Shown here: positions 1 through 10,721 of the stretch, piece by piece
How the letters are laid out: each line of letters begins with the position of its first letter
Position numbering within the stretch: the first letter of the stretch is position 1
Origin: Providencia huaxiensis
GTDB taxonomy: Bacteria > Pseudomonadota > Gammaproteobacteria > Enterobacterales > Enterobacteriaceae
Direction: 5' to 3'
NCBI RefSeq assembly: GCF_002843235.3
Contig: NZ_CP031123.2
Location: 2,852,001-2,916,000, forward strand
DNA length: 64,000 nucleotides
The notes under the pieces: model-generated
Databases searched by the model: none
The model's input: the letters and a program-made list of their open reading frames with translations, nothing else
What the model was told of the DNA's origin: nothing
Program-made: the position numbers and the translations under genes

Positions 1-121
1 CAGTGACATTCTTTCCTGCCACTAAAGCGGTAATTTGAAATTTTTCGGGATTTTGGCGAACAACAGAAAGTGTATTGGTACCAATTGAACCTGTAGAACC
101 CAGGATTGTCAGACGTTTCAT
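1..121 (-). CDS. dxr: 1-deoxy-D-xylulose 5-phosphate reductoisomerase, 5' end only
   Basis: Only the first 40 residues are present; the rest lies beyond the left edge. They read [20 protein letters not shown] and onward, the N-terminal Rossmann motif (GSTGSIG) of Dxr/IspC. This enzyme makes 2-C-methyl-D-erythritol 4-phosphate in the cytosolic MEP route to isoprenoids. The start ATG is complement 119-121. The place downstream of frr on the same strand matches the conserved rpsB-tsf-pyrH-frr-dxr order. Seen: the N-terminus and the context. Not seen: the catalytic domain. Confidence 0.93.
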   Translation of the reverse strand, partial: MKRLTILGSTGSIGTNTLSVVRQNPEKFQITALVAGKNVT

Positions 122-205
122 AGTGATTGGTTGCTCTGTATTAATTCAATACTGAGATTATATCAGCTTAATGATTGGAAAGGATTTATTAATAGATATG
201 AAAAC

Positions 206-259
206 AATAAAGCCACGCTAGCGCACACTTTTACAGTTGTTTGCTTTGGTGGCTTTATT
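206..259 (-). terminator. Probable terminator after frr
   Basis: A perfect 11-bp inverted repeat (AATAAAGCCAC / GTGGCTTTATT) closes a roughly 32-nt loop just past the frr stop. In the frr direction the 3' arm ends in TTTATT and runs into TTGTTTTCA. It separates frr from dxr. The large loop makes it less canonical than the other terminators in this window. Confidence 0.6.
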
Positions 260-270
260 ATCATGATGGA

Positions 271-828
271 TTAAAACTCCATCAGCTCCGCTTCTTTTTG
301 CGCTAATGACTCATCAACTTTTTTGATGAAGTTATCAGTCAGCTTTTGGATATCATCCTGTGAACGGCGCTCATCATCTTCACTGATTTCTTTATCTTTC
401 AGTAAAGCTTTTACTTTGTCGTTAGCATCACGGCGAACGTTACGAACAGCAATACGGCCTTGTTCTGCTTCACCACGAACCACTTTAATTAAGTCTTTAC
501 GACGCTCTTCCGTTAATGGAGGAAGTGGAACACGGATCACGGTACCCGCAGATGATGGGTTCAGACCTAAGTCAGACGCCATAATCGCTTTCTCAATCGC
601 AGGTGACATACTGCGGTCAAATACAGAAATCGCTAATGTGCGTGAATCTTCAACAGTGACGTTTGCTAATTGGCGCAGAGGTGTTGCTGAACCGTAATAT
701 TCAACAGTAATACCATCTAACAGGCTTGGCGATGCACGGCCTGTACGAACTTTACTAATTTGGTTTTTGAATGCTTCAAGGCTCTTTTCCATACGGTCTT
801 GAGCATCTTTTTGGATTTCATTAATCAC
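271..828 (-). CDS. frr: Ribosome recycling factor
   Basis: Frr works with EF-G and IF3 to split post-termination ribosomes in the cytosol. The 185-residue product matches the family length exactly and carries conserved blocks such as [32 protein letters not shown] and [12 protein letters not shown]. The open frame extends 28 codons further upstream to an ATG at 912. I place the start at the GTG at 826-828, because it gives the family N-terminus ([16 protein letters not shown]) and has an AAGGG ribosome-binding site 8 nt upstream, which the upstream ATG lacks. It lies downstream of pyrH. Confidence 0.96.
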   Translation of the reverse strand: MINEIQKDAQDRMEKSLEAFKNQISKVRTGRASPSLLDGITVEYYGSATPLRQLANVTVEDSRTLAISVFDRSMSPAIEKAIMASDLGLNPSSAGTVIRVPLPPLTEERRKDLIKVVRGEAEQGRIAVRNVRRDANDKVKALLKDKEISEDDERRSQDDIQKLTDNFIKKVDESLAQKEAELMEF

Positions 829-938
829 GTTTTCAACCCTTAAGAACTGGTTATTAAAGGCCGCGATGCGACCTCGCTTAAATAGTCTGAATTTATATGC
901 TAGATAATACATTTAAACTCAGGTCATGTCTCTGAGTA

Positions 939-1667
939 TTAATTGTGAGAAATCAGAGTTCCTTCATTTTCACCCATAACCACGCGTCGTAAAGCGCCCG
1001 GTTTATTCATATTGAATACGCGGATCGGTAAGTTATGGTCACGTGCTAATGTGAACGCAGCTAAGTCCATCACTTTGAGTTCACGTTCTAAAACTTCTTG
1101 GTAACTCAGATTTTCATAAAGGACTGCATCAGGGTCTTTAGCCGGGTCTGCTGAATACACACCATCAACTTTTGTCGCCTTCAACACAACATCCGCTTCA
1201 ATTTCAATGCCACGTAAGCATGCAGCGGAGTCTGTTGTAAAGAATGGATTGCCTGTTCCTGCAGAAAAAATAACAACACGTCCGTGACGTAACAAGCTAA
1301 TGGCCTCTGCCCAGCTATAGTTATCACAGACACCGTTAAGTGGAATTGCAGACATCAGTCTTGCATTCACATAGGCGCGATGTAATGCATCACGCATCGC
1401 GAGTCCGTTCATCACAGTTGCTAGCATCCCCATGTGGTCTCCGACAACACGGTTCATTCCAGCTTGTGCCAAACCAGCACCACGAAACAGGTTACCACCG
1501 CCAATAACCACACCGACCTGTATACCCAGTTCTATGAGTTCTTTGATTTCCTGAGCCATACGATCTAAAACGCTAGCATCGATACCAAAACCTTCTGCGC
1601 CTTGTAAGGCTTCGCCACTTAATTTAAGCAGAATACGCTGATAAACGGGTTTTGCATTGGTTGCCAT
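939..1667 (-). CDS. pyrH: Uridylate (UMP) kinase
   Basis: PyrH phosphorylates UMP to UDP in pyrimidine nucleotide synthesis; the bacterial enzyme is hexameric, activated by GTP and inhibited by UTP. The 242-aa product has the amino-acid-kinase fold signatures: LLKLSGEAL near residue 13, the glycine-rich [11 protein letters not shown] near 53, and [15 protein letters not shown] near 138. The start ATG has an AGGA 8 nt upstream. It sits between tsf and frr in the usual order, with about 120 nt to tsf, which has its own terminator, so a separate promoter is likely. Confidence 0.97.
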   Translation of the reverse strand: MATNAKPVYQRILLKLSGEALQGAEGFGIDASVLDRMAQEIKELIELGIQVGVVIGGGNLFRGAGLAQAGMNRVVGDHMGMLATVMNGLAMRDALHRAYVNARLMSAIPLNGVCDNYSWAEAISLLRHGRVVIFSAGTGNPFFTTDSAACLRGIEIEADVVLKATKVDGVYSADPAKDPDAVLYENLSYQEVLERELKVMDLAAFTLARDHNLPIRVFNMNKPGALRRVVMGENEGTLISHN

Positions 1668-1762
1668 GGTGTTCTGTCCTAACAGATATTTATTGGGGTA
1701 ACATACGTAGAATCACAGTTTTCTACATACCTAAATTTTTAAATAGACGTATATAAAACAGA

Positions 1763-1778
1763 GCCGCCAATTGGCGGC
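1763..1778 (-). terminator. Terminator after tsf
   Basis: The palindrome GCCGCCAATTGGCGGC lies 10 nt past the tsf stop. On the minus strand it is followed by TCTGTTTTATAT, a modest U-tract. It would end the rpsB-tsf transcript before pyrH. Confidence 0.7.
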
Positions 1779-1788
1779 CCTTAGTTGA

Positions 1789-2640
1789 TTACTTGCTCAT
1801 TGCAGCAACTTCTGCTGCAAAGTCAGTTTCAACTTTCTCGATACCTTCACCTACTTCGAAACGAAGGAAACCAGAAACAGTAGCACCTTTCTCTTTCAGT
1901 AAGTCACCAACAGATTTGCTTGGGTCCATTACGAAAGGCTGGCCAGTCAGAGAGATTTCGCCAGTGAATTTGTTCATGCGACCGATAACCATTTTTTCTG
2001 CGATTTCGCGTGGTTTACCAGATTGCATAGCGATGTCTAACTGGATTTGATGCTCGTGAGCAACAACATCAGCAGGAACATCATCTGGAGTCACATATTC
2101 AGGTTTGCTTGCAGCGATGTGCATAGCAATGTGTTTCAGTAATTCTTCGTCAGCGCCTTCAGCCGCAACTAAAACACCAATACGAGCACCGTGCAAGTAG
2201 CTACCTACTTGTGCGCCTTCCAGAATAGCAACGCGACGAATATTGATGTTTTCACCAATTTTCGCAACTAATGTTGTACGAGCTTCTTCGAATTTTGCTT
2301 TCAGTGCATCGATGTCTGCATTTTTGTCAGCAACAACAGAAGCTAAAACTTCTTTACCGAATGCTAAGAAACCTGCGTCTTTAGCAACGAAGTCAGTTTC
2401 GCAGTTCAGCTCAACCAGAGCACCTGTTTTACCACCGTTGAAAACTTCAGTCAGGATAACACCTTCAGCTGCAACGCGACCTGCTTTTTTAGCCGCTTTT
2501 GCTTGACCTGATTTACGCATGTTATCAATCGCTAATTCGATGTCGCCATTAGCTTCAACAAGTGCTTTTTTACATTCCATCATACCTGCGCCAGTACGTT
2601 CGCGCAGTTCTTTTACCAATGCAGCGGTAATTCCAGACAT
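1789..2640 (-). CDS. tsf: Elongation factor Ts
   Basis: EF-Ts is the nucleotide-exchange factor that regenerates EF-Tu-GTP. The product from the ATG at 2638-2640 is 283 aa, the family length. It begins [27 protein letters not shown], where the [12 protein letters not shown] block is the EF-Ts N-terminal signature, and it has the core TDFVAKD motif. The frame is open for 20 more codons upstream, but the AGGA ribosome-binding site and the family N-terminus both support this start. It follows rpsB on the same strand, with an intervening stem-loop terminator. Confidence 0.97.
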   Translation of the reverse strand: MSGITAALVKELRERTGAGMMECKKALVEANGDIELAIDNMRKSGQAKAAKKAGRVAAEGVILTEVFNGGKTGALVELNCETDFVAKDAGFLAFGKEVLASVVADKNADIDALKAKFEEARTTLVAKIGENINIRRVAILEGAQVGSYLHGARIGVLVAAEGADEELLKHIAMHIAASKPEYVTPDDVPADVVAHEHQIQLDIAMQSGKPREIAEKMVIGRMNKFTGEISLTGQPFVMDPSKSVGDLLKEKGATVSGFLRFEVGEGIEKVETDFAAEVAAMSK

Positions 2641-2700
2641 GTGATTTATTCCTCGATATTCCCCGTGGGAATTTTCCCCACGTGGATAGTTCTGATTCAT

Positions 2701-2729
2701 ATATAAAAGGGGCCTAAATCAGGCCCCTT
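2701..2729 (-). terminator. Partial terminator (attenuator) between rpsB and tsf
   Basis: A perfect 9-bp stem (AAGGGGCCT / AGGCCCCTT, loop of 5) is followed on the minus strand by TTTTATAT. It sits in the roughly 140-nt gap between rpsB and tsf. Because tsf has no obvious promoter of its own here, the stem probably lets some transcripts through and sets the S2 to EF-Ts ratio. That last step is inference. Confidence 0.75.
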
Positions 2730-2782
2730 CTAACATATAGCAGTACCTGTATAGCAATACCTAAATAAGGGTTTAAACCTTA

Positions 2783-3508
<726 letters not shown>

Positions 3509-3739
3509 TTAATACCTCTGTATTTAAGTAATTGGGGTTATGCCTCCACAAATCCCATGCTACCGACTCCAAAGCTGCGTTTAAACGCATAAGAGCACCC
3601 CGGTGCACGTGTCGATTTGTGTGTGTTATTACACAATTGAGTTTTAAGTTTCGCACATCCAAACTTTTCATTAGCCACTTCATATTGATGCCATAAAATG
3701 ACATTTCGATGATGGTGATAAGAAATAATATGGATTGCC
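3509..3739 (-). promoter_or_regulatory. rpsB leader (S2 autoregulatory 5' UTR, t44/tff-type RNA)
   Basis: About 230 nt lie between the predicted start site and the rpsB ATG. The part nearest rpsB carries blocks I recognise from the enterobacterial rpsB leader, which was first catalogued as the small RNA t44/tff between map and rpsB: GGGTGCTCTTATGCG, a TGCGTTTAAACGCA hairpin, then TTTGGAGTCGGTAG and GTGGAGGCA. In E. coli this region mediates repression by S2. Conservation of the blocks is what I see; S2 binding here is inferred. Confidence 0.75.
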
Positions 3740-3776
3740 GGCGCGCTTTATACCATAAAACCAATCTAGAAGCCAA
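3740..3776 (-). promoter_or_regulatory. rpsB promoter with GC-rich discriminator
   Basis: On the minus strand TTGGCT (3771-3776) and TATAAA (3747-3752) are 18 bp apart and followed directly by GCGCGCC (3740-3746). A GC-rich discriminator after the -10 box is typical of promoters for translation genes inhibited by ppGpp/DksA. It is placed correctly for the leader described above. Confidence 0.72.
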
Positions 3777-4165
3777 CTTTTGTTGTTTTTTTCGCTCACA
3801 AAAATGGCAGTGAAATTGATTTAATCAGAGCAATCGCGCTTTATAATTATAGACGCTTTTTGATTAGATAAAAAAGCCCTATTTAAAGAATGGTTTTTAT
3901 TGTTTCACATACTTCTTATATCTCTCTTGCGGTTAGTTATTTGCATTTTGTGCTACGCAAGGCTCAAAATGAACAAGCCAATCCCCTCTCATCACCTATC
4001 CTACAAACAACTTCAACTTTCGAATCTATCGTTAGCTAGTTGGCAGAAAATGCGGTGGCTGTTACCATACGTCTTATCGATGTAAAAAATGGTATTCAAC
4101 CTCCATTTTCAAACCCTCTTATTTAACATGTCATTAAGCACTAATGGCATGAATGGACTGGACTC
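3777..4165. other. 389-bp divergent gap between rpsB and map
   Basis: This AT-rich gap holds the upstream side of the rpsB promoter and should contain the map promoter. A TATAAT occurs at 3842-3847, but I see no well-spaced -35 box. Short open frames here (for example 3900-4085) have no recognisable protein features. I see no RNA gene on the plus strand. Confidence 0.5.
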
Positions 4166-4963
4166 ATGGCTATTATTATCAAAACTGAAGAAGATATTCA
4201 GAAAATGCGCGTTGCTGGTCGCTTAGCAGCTGAAGTATTAGAAATGATTGTACCGCACGTTGTGCCGGGTGTTAGTACAGGTGAATTAGACCGCCTATGT
4301 CATCAACACATTGTTGATGTGCAGAAAGCTATCCCTGCATGCTTGGATTACCACGGTTTTCCTAAATCTGTTTGTATTTCTGTCAATGATGTTATCTGCC
4401 ACGGCATTCCTAGCGACGATAAGATTTTGAAAGATGGCGATATTGTCAATATTGATGTCACCGTTATTAAAGAGGGTTTCCATGGCGATACCTCCAAAAT
4501 GTTTATCGTAGGTAAACCGACGATTCAAGGTGAACGCCTTTGCCAAGTCACTTTAGACAGCTTGTATCTAGCAATCCGTATGGTTAAACCGGGTATTCGC
4601 TTACGTACTCTGGGCAAAGCTATTCAAGAATTTGTCGAAAAACAAGATTTCTCGGTTGTACGTGAATATTGCGGCCACGGCATTGGACAAGGTTTCCATG
4701 AAGAGCCACAAGTTCTGCACTATGACGCTGATGACAATGGCGTAGTCCTGCAAAAAGGGATGACTTTTACCATTGAGCCAATGGTCAACACAGGTGATCA
4801 CCGCATTCGTACCATGAAAGATGGCTGGACAGTTAAAACCAAAGACCGCGGTTGGTCAGCACAATATGAGCACACATTAGTCGTAACGGATAACGGCTGT
4901 GAAATCCTCACTCTACGTAAAGAAGAAGAACCATTTATCTCTGCCGTATTAGTCAACGAATAA
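4166..4963 (+). CDS. map: Methionine aminopeptidase, type I
   Basis: Map removes the N-terminal Met from nascent proteins whose second residue is small. The 265-aa product shows the pita-bread-fold metal ligands in order: Asp in VNIDVTV, Asp in HGDTSKMF, His in CGHGIGQGFHEEP, Glu in TIEPMV and Glu in YEHTLVV. It starts MAIIIKTEEDIQKMRVAGRLAAEVLEM, matching the E. coli start. The ribosome-binding site is weak (GGAC). It is divergent from rpsB and upstream of glnD, as in E. coli. Confidence 0.97.
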   Translation: MAIIIKTEEDIQKMRVAGRLAAEVLEMIVPHVVPGVSTGELDRLCHQHIVDVQKAIPACLDYHGFPKSVCISVNDVICHGIPSDDKILKDGDIVNIDVTVIKEGFHGDTSKMFIVGKPTIQGERLCQVTLDSLYLAIRMVKPGIRLRTLGKAIQEFVEKQDFSVVREYCGHGIGQGFHEEPQVLHYDADDNGVVLQKGMTFTIEPMVNTGDHRIRTMKDGWTVKTKDRGWSAQYEHTLVVTDNGCEILTLRKEEEPFISAVLVNE

Positions 4964-4972
4964 TCTTCTCCC

Positions 4973-4998
4973 TAGAGCCTTCTTAATCGAAGGCTCTA
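4973..4998 (+). terminator. Terminator-like hairpin after map
   Basis: A perfect 10-bp stem (TAGAGCCTTC / GAAGGCTCTA) with a 6-nt loop starts 10 nt past the map stop. The following sequence (CCTCTGTTCATTTTTATC) gives only a delayed T-tract, so termination may be partial before glnD. Confidence 0.6.
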
Positions 4999-5072
4999 CC
5001 TCTGTTCATTTTTATCAAAAAACCGTAAGCTGGTAGCTATTCCCCTATTGCTATCAATACGGAAAGATAAAG

Positions 5073-7709
5073 ATGACTGTAAATTCAGCTTCCTACCTAT
5101 CTCCGAATCAATTTAGTACTCATGACCTTGAGTTGAATTCATTAAGACAACATGTCGATGATTTCGATCAGTGGTTGGAAGAGGCTTTCAACCAAGGTAA
5201 AAATGTTGCCGACCTTATTCACTTACGTAGTGATTACCTTGACGCATTGCTGACAAGATTATGGCAATCTTTTAAATTTGATAAGCAACCCGATATGTCA
5301 TTGATCGCCGTTGGGGGTTATGGTCGCCATGAACTTCATCCACTTTCTGACATCGATATTTTAGTTTTAAGTAAAAACCCCCTTCCAGAACGCGTCGCCA
5401 GCGAAATTGGGCAATTTATCACGCTATTGTGGGATTTACGGTTTGATATCGGCCACAGTGTCCGTTCGCTTGCTGAATGTATTGAAGCTGGAAATGCCGA
5501 CCTAACCACCGCAACTAACCTCATTGAATCACGGTTAATTTGTGGTGATGTCACCTTGTTTTTACAATTACAAAAAACCATTTTTAGCGATGACTTTTGG
5601 CCCTCGGCCCTCTTTTTTGCTGCAAAAATTGAAGAACAACAAGAACGTCATCAACGCTACCATAGTACCAGCTACAATTTAGAGCCCGATATTAAAAGTA
5701 GCCCTGGAGGATTACGAGATATCCATACCTTACTGTGGGTCGGCCGGCGCCATTTTGGTGCAACCACCGTCGATGAAATGGTGGGTTTTGGCTTTCTCAC
5801 TGAAGAAGAGCGCCAAGAACTCAAAGAGTGCTTAATGTTTTTATGGAAAATTCGCTTTGCACTCCATTTAGTGGTGAAACGCCATGATAATCGCCTGCTA
5901 TTTGACCGCCAATTTAGCGTAGCTCGGTTACTGGGTTATGAAGGCGAAAAGAACCAACCCGTTGAACGGATGATGAAAGATTTCTATCGCGTCACTCGTC
6001 GAGTGAGAGAACTCAATCAAATGCTATTACAGCTATTTGATGAGGCCATTTTGACACTTAATCCTAACGAAAAACCTCGCCCTATTGATTCATTATTCCA
6101 ATTACGCGGGTCATTGATTGATGTCATTGATGAAGAGTTATTTATTAAGCAGCCAGCTGCTATTTTAAAAATGTTTTATCAAATGGCTAGATATCCAAAT
6201 ATTACAGGGATCTATTCCACCACATTGCGTCAGCTTCGTTATGCACGGCGTAACCTTTCGGTGCCATTATGCGAAATCCCTGAAGCCCGAAAACTGTTTA
6301 TCAAAATTCTACGCCACCCCAGAGCAATCAAAGGGGCTTTTGTTCCCATGCACCTTCATAGTGTATTAAGTGCCTACACACCGCTATGGGGCAATATCGT
6401 CGGGCAAATGCAATTCGACCTATTTCATGCATATACCGTTGATGAACACACTATTCGCGTGCTGCAAAAAATTGATAGCTTTACATTAGAAGAAAATCGT
6501 CGTGACCATCCACTTTGTGTCAGTGTTTACCCCAAATTATTACAACCCGAACTTTTACGATTAGCTGCGATTTTCCACGATATTGCTAAAGGCCGCTCAG
6601 GGGATCACTCTGATCTCGGCTCTGAGTTTGTTTATGATTTCGCCTTACTGCATGATTTTTCTGTCAAAGAAGCTGAATTAGCTTCCTGGTTGGTAAAAAA
6701 TCACTTATTAATGTCAGTGACAGCTCAACGACGTGATATTCAAGACCCTGATATTATCAAGCAATTTGCAGGAGAAGTTAAAACCGTTTCACGGCTTAAC
6801 TACTTGATGTGTTTAACGGTTGCGGACATTTGTGCCACAAATAGCACGCTGTGGAATAGCTGGAAACAAAGTTTAATTCGTGAGCTATTTTTATCAACAG
6901 AACACCAATTAAATCAAGGCATGCAAAGTACCCCTGACTTACGCGAACGCATTCGTCATCACCGTTATCAAGCTTTATCATTACTGCGCCAATCATCAAT
7001 TGATGAAGAGAAACTGCAAAGCTTATGGTCTCGCTGCCATGCGGATTATTTTTTACGTCATACCCCATCCCAATTAGCATGGCATGCTAAGCACTTACTA
7101 GCCCATAACTTGAGCCAGCCTTTAGTGTTAATTAGCACGCAGCCTAAACATGGCGGAACAGAAATTTTTATTTGGTGCCATGATAAACCCCATTTATTTG
7201 CAGCTGTCGCTGGCGAATTGGATCGCAGAAATTTAAGCATTCACAGTGCTCAAATTTTCACCAACAAAGACAATATGGCCATGGATACCTTCGTCGTACT
7301 GGAACCTAACGGTAGCCCTCTATCCAAAGACAGATACGACCATATCCGAAAAATGTTGTTATTAGCCGTTCAGCAACCTGAAATTTCACTGCCTAAGCCA
7401 CGTACTCTGCCGTCAAAGTTACGTCACTTTACTGTGCCAACAAAAGTTAATTTCCTACATTCCACTAACGAACGTCGCACTTATATGGAGCTATTTGCCT
7501 TGGATCAACCGGGTTTATTGGCTCGCATCGGTCATATTTTTGCTCAAATGGAAATTTCTCTGTATGGCGCACGCATCACCACAATTGGCGAAAAAGTGGA
7601 AGATTTCTTTGTTTTAGCTGATAAGGAACACAAAGCGTTGACTAAAAATATGCAACAAGAGTTATCAGAAAGGTTGACAGAAGCCCTAAAATCGAAGGAT
7701 AAAATATAG
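5073..7709 (+). CDS. glnD: PII uridylyltransferase / uridylyl-removing enzyme
   Basis: GlnD senses glutamine and uridylylates or de-uridylylates the PII proteins GlnB/GlnK, so it sits at the top of the nitrogen cascade. The 878-aa protein (E. coli: 890) has the nucleotidyltransferase motif [17 protein letters not shown] at 81-97. An HD domain follows, with [13 protein letters not shown] near 501-513. Two C-terminal ACT domains lie at about 700-780 and 805-878, where glutamine binds. It lies between map and dapD in the ancestral order. All key motifs look intact. Confidence 0.97.
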   Translation: MTVNSASYLSPNQFSTHDLELNSLRQHVDDFDQWLEEAFNQGKNVADLIHLRSDYLDALLTRLWQSFKFDKQPDMSLIAVGGYGRHELHPLSDIDILVLSKNPLPERVASEIGQFITLLWDLRFDIGHSVRSLAECIEAGNADLTTATNLIESRLICGDVTLFLQLQKTIFSDDFWPSALFFAAKIEEQQERHQRYHSTSYNLEPDIKSSPGGLRDIHTLLWVGRRHFGATTVDEMVGFGFLTEEERQELKECLMFLWKIRFALHLVVKRHDNRLLFDRQFSVARLLGYEGEKNQPVERMMKDFYRVTRRVRELNQMLLQLFDEAILTLNPNEKPRPIDSLFQLRGSLIDVIDEELFIKQPAAILKMFYQMARYPNITGIYSTTLRQLRYARRNLSVPLCEIPEARKLFIKILRHPRAIKGAFVPMHLHSVLSAYTPLWGNIVGQMQFDLFHAYTVDEHTIRVLQKIDSFTLEENRRDHPLCVSVYPKLLQPELLRLAAIFHDIAKGRSGDHSDLGSEFVYDFALLHDFSVKEAELASWLVKNHLLMSVTAQRRDIQDPDIIKQFAGEVKTVSRLNYLMCLTVADICATNSTLWNSWKQSLIRELFLSTEHQLNQGMQSTPDLRERIRHHRYQALSLLRQSSIDEEKLQSLWSRCHADYFLRHTPSQLAWHAKHLLAHNLSQPLVLISTQPKHGGTEIFIWCHDKPHLFAAVAGELDRRNLSIHSAQIFTNKDNMAMDTFVVLEPNGSPLSKDRYDHIRKMLLLAVQQPEISLPKPRTLPSKLRHFTVPTKVNFLHSTNERRTYMELFALDQPGLLARIGHIFAQMEISLYGARITTIGEKVEDFFVLADKEHKALTKNMQQELSERLTEALKSKDKI

Positions 7710-7735
7710 CGTTCATCACATTTTCATGGTGAACG
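7710..7735 (+). terminator. Weak hairpin between glnD and dapD
   Basis: CGTTCATCA and TGGTGAACG form a 9-bp stem with one G-U pair and an 8-nt loop, immediately after the glnD stop. TTCACTTTTATATC follows. It may terminate weakly or attenuate dapD; no stronger signal is seen in the gap. Confidence 0.35.
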
Positions 7736-7771
7736 TTCACTTTTATATCATTCAAGAGGAAAATACAATCA

Positions 7772-8599
7772 ATGCAGCATTTACAAGCGATCATTGAACA
7801 AGCGTTCGAAGAACGAGCTAATATCACACCAAATACCGTATCAAGTTCGGTAAAACAAGCCGTGTTAGATACCATTGCATTACTCGACAGCGGAAAATTG
7901 CGTGTCGCTGAAAAAATTGCCGGTGTTTGGGTTACCCATCAATGGCTGAAAAAAGCAGTTTTGTTATCATTTCGCATTCAAGATAACCAAGTCATTGACG
8001 GTGCAGAAAGCCGTTATTTCGATAAAGTCCCAATGAAATTCGCAGATTATGACCAAGCTCGCTTCGAGAAAGAAGGTTTCCGAGTTGTTCCTCCTGCCGC
8101 GGTTCGTAAAGGTGCTTATATCGCTAAAAATAGCGTATTAATGCCGTCATATGTCAATATTGGTGCTTACGTCGATGAAGGCACAATGGTAGATACATGG
8201 GCAACCGTTGGCTCCTGTGCGCAGATTGGTAAAAACGTGCATTTATCTGGTGGCGTAGGGATCGGTGGTGTACTAGAGCCATTACAAGCCAACCCAACGA
8301 TTATTGAAGACAATTGCTTTATTGGAGCTCGTTCTGAAGTGGTCGAAGGGGTGATTGTTGAAGAAGGCTCCGTCATTTCAATGGGTGTTTATTTAGGACA
8401 AAGCACCAAAATCTATGACCGTGAAACAGGTGAAATTCATTACGGCCGAGTCCCTGCAGGTTCCGTGGTTGTTTCAGGTAATTTGCCATCAAAAGATGGT
8501 CGTTATAGCCTGTATTGCGCCGTCATTGTCAAGAAAGTCGATGAGAAAACCCGCGGTAAAGTAGGCATTAATGAATTATTAAGAACGATTGATGAGTAA
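7772..8599 (+). CDS. dapD: Tetrahydrodipicolinate N-succinyltransferase
   Basis: DapD transfers succinyl from succinyl-CoA to tetrahydrodipicolinate in the succinylase branch leading to meso-diaminopimelate and lysine. The 275-aa product (E. coli: 274) has an N-terminal helical domain followed by hexapeptide repeats forming a left-handed beta helix, visible from about residue 108 ([39 protein letters not shown]). A GAGG ribosome-binding site precedes the ATG. It follows glnD with a 62-nt gap. Confidence 0.98.
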   Translation: MQHLQAIIEQAFEERANITPNTVSSSVKQAVLDTIALLDSGKLRVAEKIAGVWVTHQWLKKAVLLSFRIQDNQVIDGAESRYFDKVPMKFADYDQARFEKEGFRVVPPAAVRKGAYIAKNSVLMPSYVNIGAYVDEGTMVDTWATVGSCAQIGKNVHLSGGVGIGGVLEPLQANPTIIEDNCFIGARSEVVEGVIVEEGSVISMGVYLGQSTKIYDRETGEIHYGRVPAGSVVVSGNLPSKDGRYSLYCAVIVKKVDEKTRGKVGINELLRTIDE

Positions 8600-9017
8600 T
8601 TAAACGTTTAAAACTTCATGCCAAACCTATTACTGGTTTTTATAATAAGCTTTATAGTGAGCCACTGTAATTAGGTTAAAAAACCAAAGCTATCCCGAAT
8701 CGCATACCCCCGTATGCAACTCGGGTGGCCATATCAGTGTTACCTTTTAATATTAGCGCATTAATTGCAAAGAGAAGTTTGTCAATTTCTACAAATCGCG
8801 CATAATATGTCCGTGGCTTTTGCCGTTTACCTCTAATAAAACTGTATTATTTTATTTTTCATTATAATGATGCTGTTTGTGTAATAACATCATTCTATCT
8901 ATCACCCAAACGAATGGGATAGATAACTTATTAACGAGAAATAGACCGATATTGTTACGGCCTGCTCACACTATCACTTTGTTCACCGACTCTGTCTCTA
9001 CAGTAAAGCGAGCTAAC
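8600..9017. other. 418-bp gap between dapD and yaeH
   Basis: Three structures can be seen. First, an imperfect inverted repeat at 8694-8725 (CCCGAATCGCATA facing TATGCAACTCGGG). Second, a plausible sigma-70 promoter with TTGTCA at 8779-8784, a 16-bp spacer and CATAAT at 8801-8806. Third, a stem at 8896-8925 (TATCTATC-A-CCCA pairing with TGGGATAGATA, one bulge) in the resulting roughly 200-nt yaeH leader. I recognise no RNA family or protein here. Confidence 0.45.
8779..8806 (+). promoter_or_regulatory. Candidate yaeH promoter
   Basis: TTGTCA and CATAAT are separated by 16 bp and placed to transcribe yaeH after a leader of about 200 nt. Each box has one or two mismatches to consensus. Alternative -10-like TATAAT at 8863-8868 has no good -35. 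Confidence 0.4.
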
Positions 9018-9398
9018 ATGTACGATAATTTGAAAAGTTTAGGCATCAGTAACCCTCAAGACATAGACCGCTACACCTTGCGCCAAGAAGCGAATAATGA
9101 CATTTTAAAAATTTATTTTCGCAAAGATAAAGGTGAGTTTTTTGCTAAAAGTGTAAAATTCAAATATCCACGCCAGCGTAAAACTATTGCTGACGGTAAT
9201 AATAATTTCAAAGAAATTAATGAAATTAACACTAACCTGCGTTATGCCATCGAAGAACTAGACCAAATTTGCCAAACAGATCAAACTGATATTGATTTAA
9301 AACACAAAATTCTTGATGACTTACGCCATCTTGAACACGTGGTTTCAAATAAGATCGCAGAAATTGAAGCGGATCTAGAAAAATTGACCCGTAAATAA
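9018..9398 (+). CDS. yaeH: UPF0325 family protein YaeH
   Basis: This is a 126-aa cytosolic protein of unknown function, found next to dapD in many enterics. I recognise it by [34 protein letters not shown], the [10 protein letters not shown] block, and the C-terminal helix ending [16 protein letters not shown]. The open frame continues 47 codons upstream, but the family N-terminus begins at this ATG. The C-terminal third is charged and probably helical. It converges with yqcA. Confidence 0.93.
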   Translation: MYDNLKSLGISNPQDIDRYTLRQEANNDILKIYFRKDKGEFFAKSVKFKYPRQRKTIADGNNNFKEINEINTNLRYAIEELDQICQTDQTDIDLKHKILDDLRHLEHVVSNKIAEIEADLEKLTRK

Positions 9399-9422
9399 TT
9401 TACAGGTGAAATGATTAATTTA

Positions 9423-9477
9423 CTGCGCCGTAGCACTGCCAATATTTATCATTAATATAGGTAATACTACGGTGCAG
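9423..9477. terminator. Bidirectional hairpin between yaeH and yqcA
   Basis: CTGCGCCGTAG and CTACGGTGCAG form an 11-bp stem with one G-U pair around a 33-nt AT-rich loop in the 83-bp convergent gap. Neither side has a long T-tract, so it could be a weak shared terminator or simply a transcript-end stem. Confidence 0.4.
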
Positions 9478-9481
9478 ACAT

Positions 9482-9934
9482 TTAGAGCAGCCCCGCCCAC
9501 GCTTCAACCCAAGGCTTAGCAAACTCCTCTGGAACATCCACCTCAATTGCATCAATAAATAAAATATCACCAATACGGGTCGCTGATTGTTCAGATAACA
9601 GCTCATCAAAACGAATACCAGCCCCACAAAAACTTTCATAACTGCTATCACCTAAAGCAATTAGGCCATAACGTAAATCAGGTTGATAACCGACAACATC
9701 TTTGATTTCACTATATAACGGAGCGATGGTGTCCGGTAAATCCCCTTGCCCCGTCGATGAGGTAACAATAAGTGCAATTTCATTACCTGAATTATAAAGT
9801 TGCCAATCATTCAAGGTGGGCTCATCAAAAACAACCACTTCATGCCCTTGCTGCTCTAAAATTTCTTGTGCTGTTTCTGCAACAGCTAAAGAGTTACCGT
9901 AGACAGTTCCAACAAAAATGCCTATTTTTGACAT
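9482..9934 (-). CDS. yqcA: Flavodoxin-like protein YqcA
   Basis: A 150-aa short-chain flavodoxin that should bind FMN. The phosphate-binding loop is at the N-terminus ([19 protein letters not shown]). The FMN-contact blocks [11 protein letters not shown] (near 58-68) and [15 protein letters not shown] (near 91-105) are present. The length fits YqcA (149 aa in E. coli) and the MioC-like class. It is the last gene of the yqcC-truC-yqcA run and may donate electrons to an unknown partner. Confidence 0.93.
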   Translation of the reverse strand: MSKIGIFVGTVYGNSLAVAETAQEILEQQGHEVVVFDEPTLNDWQLYNSGNEIALIVTSSTGQGDLPDTIAPLYSEIKDVVGYQPDLRYGLIALGDSSYESFCGAGIRFDELLSEQSATRIGDILFIDAIEVDVPEEFAKPWVEAWAGLL

Positions 9935-9955
9935 AACTTTCCCTCTATTTTATCG

Positions 9956-10714
9956 TTAACTTGATGAGTTAATAACGTTTATCCCTAGTTTTTCAACTTT
10001 GCCTGACCATCCAAATTGCTCAATTAATGACAACCATTGTGTATCCCATGTGGCAACCAACGATATATTTTCTTTTGTTATTGGGTGGTTTAAATTTAAT
10101 AAGCTGGCATGTAGCATCAGGCGAGACACTGAAAAATGCGTATTCACACCTCTATTTTGGCGTAAGTCTCCATGCTTGCTATCACCAATAATAGGGTGAC
10201 GAAGGTGAGACATATGCCTTCTCAATTGATGTTTACGGCCAGTTTCAGGTTTTAATTCAACTAAACTAAATCTTGATGTTTCATACCGCCCAATACCAAT
10301 GGGACATTCAACTGTCGCTATCGGTTTACAGTGGGTAACACACTCCTGCAAAACAGGCTCACGTGATGCATGTTTATCCGCAATTTTATCTAACTCTTCT
10401 AATAGCGGATAATCGATGGTTTGCTCTTCGGTTAAATAACCACGAACAACAGCGTGATACACTTTTTCTAACTGATGGTTTTCAAATTGAGCCGATAACA
10501 GCCTTGCAACCTCACTCGATAATGCAAAAAGCAATATACCTGATGTTGGCCTATCGAGACGATGAATGGGATAAACATACTGGCCAATTTGGTCCCGTAA
10601 TGTTTGCATCACAAAGACGGTTTCTTTACTGTCTAGCCAACTGCGATGCACTAGCATCCCCGCGGGCTTATTCACTGCGACCATATACTCGTCGTGATAA
10701 ATAATTTCCAACAT
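9956..10714 (-). CDS. truC: tRNA pseudouridine(65) synthase
   Basis: TruC converts U65 of some tRNAs to pseudouridine. The 252-aa product begins MLEIIYHDEYMVAVNKPAGMLVHRSWLD, as in the family. The catalytic Asp is D54 in HRLDRPTSG, and RKHQLRRHMSHLRHPIIGDSKHGD is the RluA-class C-terminal motif. An ATG 13 codons further upstream lies inside the end of yqcC and adds residues not found in relatives, so I chose the inner start. Translation is probably coupled to yqcC, 7 nt away. Confidence 0.95.
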   Translation of the reverse strand: MLEIIYHDEYMVAVNKPAGMLVHRSWLDSKETVFVMQTLRDQIGQYVYPIHRLDRPTSGILLFALSSEVARLLSAQFENHQLEKVYHAVVRGYLTEEQTIDYPLLEELDKIADKHASREPVLQECVTHCKPIATVECPIGIGRYETSRFSLVELKPETGRKHQLRRHMSHLRHPIIGDSKHGDLRQNRGVNTHFSVSRLMLHASLLNLNHPITKENISLVATWDTQWLSLIEQFGWSGKVEKLGINVINSSS

Positions 10715-10721
10715 CAATAAA

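Noticed and set aside
3900..4085. 61-codon hydrophobic frame upstream of map
   Set aside because: No ribosome-binding site or family match; it lies in the AT-rich divergent rpsB-map gap where such frames arise by chance.
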